Shown here piece by piece: positions 62,401-64,000 of a stretch of DNA of 64,000 bases. This stretch comes from Marchantia polymorpha subsp. ruderalis. Its lineage: Eukaryota; Streptophyta; Marchantiopsida; Marchantiales; Marchantiaceae. The stretch covers positions 31,474,001 to 31,538,000 of the forward strand of contig AP031354.1 in the NCBI GenBank assembly GCA_037833965.1, read 5' to 3'. Under the pieces are notes generated by a model. It saw nothing but the letters and a program-made list of their open reading frames with translations. It ran no database searches and had not been told where the DNA came from. The position numbers and the translations under genes were made by a program. Within the stretch, counting starts at the first letter, position 1. Every line of letters begins with the position of its first letter.

Positions 62401-64000
62401 AATAAATGTTAACTGGTGTCATGTCTGGAGCCTAAATATTCGTACTGTCATTCGTAGCGTCTTGGCGTTCTACCTCACCCGACTGCCGTCTCGAGATATT
62501 CCCCGGCAGTCTTTTGCGGCACAGGTCTCAAGGACAGAAGGAGCAACGCATGAGCCTTCGCCGTGAACAACAAGCGGGCGAGAATATTCTCCTTGCCGGC
62601 AACTCACGGACAAAGTTCCGTCAGTCGAGATATCGCCGACTTGAATTTCTGCCTCTCGCGCATGACCTTTCTCCCTCAGTCACAGCATGCGAATCTCGCA
62701 GTGCTGCACCGCACGCAAAATCAGTCCGACGAGTGGCTCGATGATCTCCTCCGCTGCAAACTCAACTGCAGTTCGGATGTGCTCGACGAGCCTTCCCGTC
62801 TGTCTGTCCGTCCGTCCGTCGCTAACTCACTCACTAACGTGTCCTCTTCCCCGCCGAGAACCCCTAAACCCAGTGAGTGAACCGCATGTTGTTGAGGTGG
62901 GGTGGGGGTGCGGGGGTACCGTGAGATGCGAGGGACGGAAGCAGACGTTGCCGCAGTAGTTGCATTTGCCGGGGTACGTTGGATATCAGAATCGGAAGAA
63001 CCGAAGCCGGTTCCTCGAAGGCAGACAGACCGGGAGGGCTGGGGGGCTGGGGGGGTTTGAGCATACGATCATGGCAGCAGCAGTAGCGTGCAGTCAAAGC
63101 AGAAGCAGAAGCAAAGGCAGAGGAAGATGGAGCAGGCTCTGCGGCGGTGGGACCCGACGATAGGGCCAACCAGCGGCAGCGGATCCTCGGACGAAAAGGG
63201 AGGGGGAGGGGAGGGGTCAGGCGAAAGGGGCACCGAAGCAGCACAACGAACAACCGGCACCACGACCGATCGCTGTGCTCCGATTCCTCCTTCTACGGGC
63301 GACCACCACCACCACCGGAGACTTCATAAGCTCGCCGGGCACGCACTCCAATTCGTCTCCCTCGCCTGCGTGTCGAATGTTCGTCGCAAGCCAGCCAGCG
63401 AGCGAGCGAGAGAGCGAGGCAAGGCAAAGCAAGGCTCAGCAAGGACGCAAGCTCACACAATATCCTGCTGCTGCTGCTGCTGCTAGCTGCCTGACTAGCT
63501 AAGCTCCCTCCGCTGCTGGACGACCGAACGAACGAAGGAAGCACGGGCGGCCCGGGTTTCCAGAAAAGATACAAACTTCCCTCTCTATAGAAGTGGGACA
63601 TTCAGAAGAGAATCGAGTTTCCTGTCTTGTGTGCAATTCGGTGCAATAACCGAAAATCATGCTCAGTAGTACTATTTCATGTCGTTGATGTTCCGCCCCC
63701 CGCCCCCCTTCTCCACCGCCTGAGACATTCCCAAGTTGCAGTTTGTTTCCCAACTCTCCCCTTGTTTCCCGCCCCAGGACGCTTGCAGATTGATCACACC
63801 GTACTGCTCCTACCGTATGCGGAAATCCTACCCCATCGCTTTGCCGACCTCCTGCCTGCCTTTGCGCTCCCATTCTTGCGAGTCCAAGTCACTGGAGTGG
63901 TCTTCTCTGCAGATAAAGAATCTGACATGTTGAATTGGCTGCGCTTCACTGGACACTAGTGTCACTCACTGCCCCGCAGAATTCGAGAGAGCCTGCTGCT
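62401..64000. other. GC-rich island, possible upstream region of an off-window gene
   Basis: GC content and CT/GA/CTG microsatellites rise sharply (for example CTG units at 63465-63484, GGGGCTGG units near 63035-63055 and GCGA units near 63400-63418). This resembles the upstream regions of the MYB and inositol-phosphate synthase genes. The overlapping frames on both strands have no recognised domain, so I call no gene. Confidence 0.4.

Overview
The window is nuclear DNA from a land plant. This rests on four spliced protein-coding genes with GT-AG introns, on plant-type families (a zinc-knuckle plus SHAQKYF-class MYB-related factor, and a 510-residue inositol-3-phosphate synthase) and on a relic resembling plant tRNA-Arg(CCT). 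Long CT/GA-rich leaders and a gene-poor, very AT-rich background broken by GC-richer gene islands suggest a bryophyte or another seed-free plant. That placement is inference; nothing in the window fixes the species.

Layout. 1-5200: AT-rich, with a decayed hAT-type transposase on the minus strand (about 2478-4141) and a 115-bp tandem duplication (4971-5200). 5300-20900: a GC-richer island holding one convincing gene, the MYB-related transcription factor (14816-16546, plus, 3 exons), with about 9 kb of apparently non-coding, microsatellite-rich DNA upstream. 21201-21611: a small TIR-bounded MITE-like element. 21612-26980: AT-rich, with two tandem-repeat blocks. 27173-30100: inositol-3-phosphate synthase (minus, 9 exons, complete). 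31060-35830: no recognised gene. 35834-40923: a Nop9/APUM23-type pumilio-repeat nucleolar protein (minus, 9 exons). 42435-44263: a 224-residue TLC-domain membrane protein (minus, 5 exons). 44600-62400: mostly AT-rich and gene-free, but with an 89-nt near-perfect hairpin (47775-47863), a tRNA-Arg(CCT) relic (48435), a decayed PHD finger (49195-49340), an 18-bp perfect hairpin (51520-51563), a frameshifted SERAC1-like alpha/beta-hydrolase pseudogene (about 52878-54193) and a roughly 1-kb element with long inverted termini (about 59852-60866). 62400-64000: GC-rich, possibly the upstream region of a gene beyond the window.

The four intact genes do not form a pathway: one regulates transcription, one makes inositol phosphate, one acts in ribosome biogenesis and one is a probable ER-type membrane protein. 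All four coding sequences were assembled from splice sites and reading phase; each closes in frame and gives a protein of plausible length for its family. I found no defence system, CRISPR array or biosynthetic cluster. The most interesting unexplained signals are the hairpins and inverted-repeat elements at 47-61 kb and the tandem codon duplication next to the MYB zinc knuckle.
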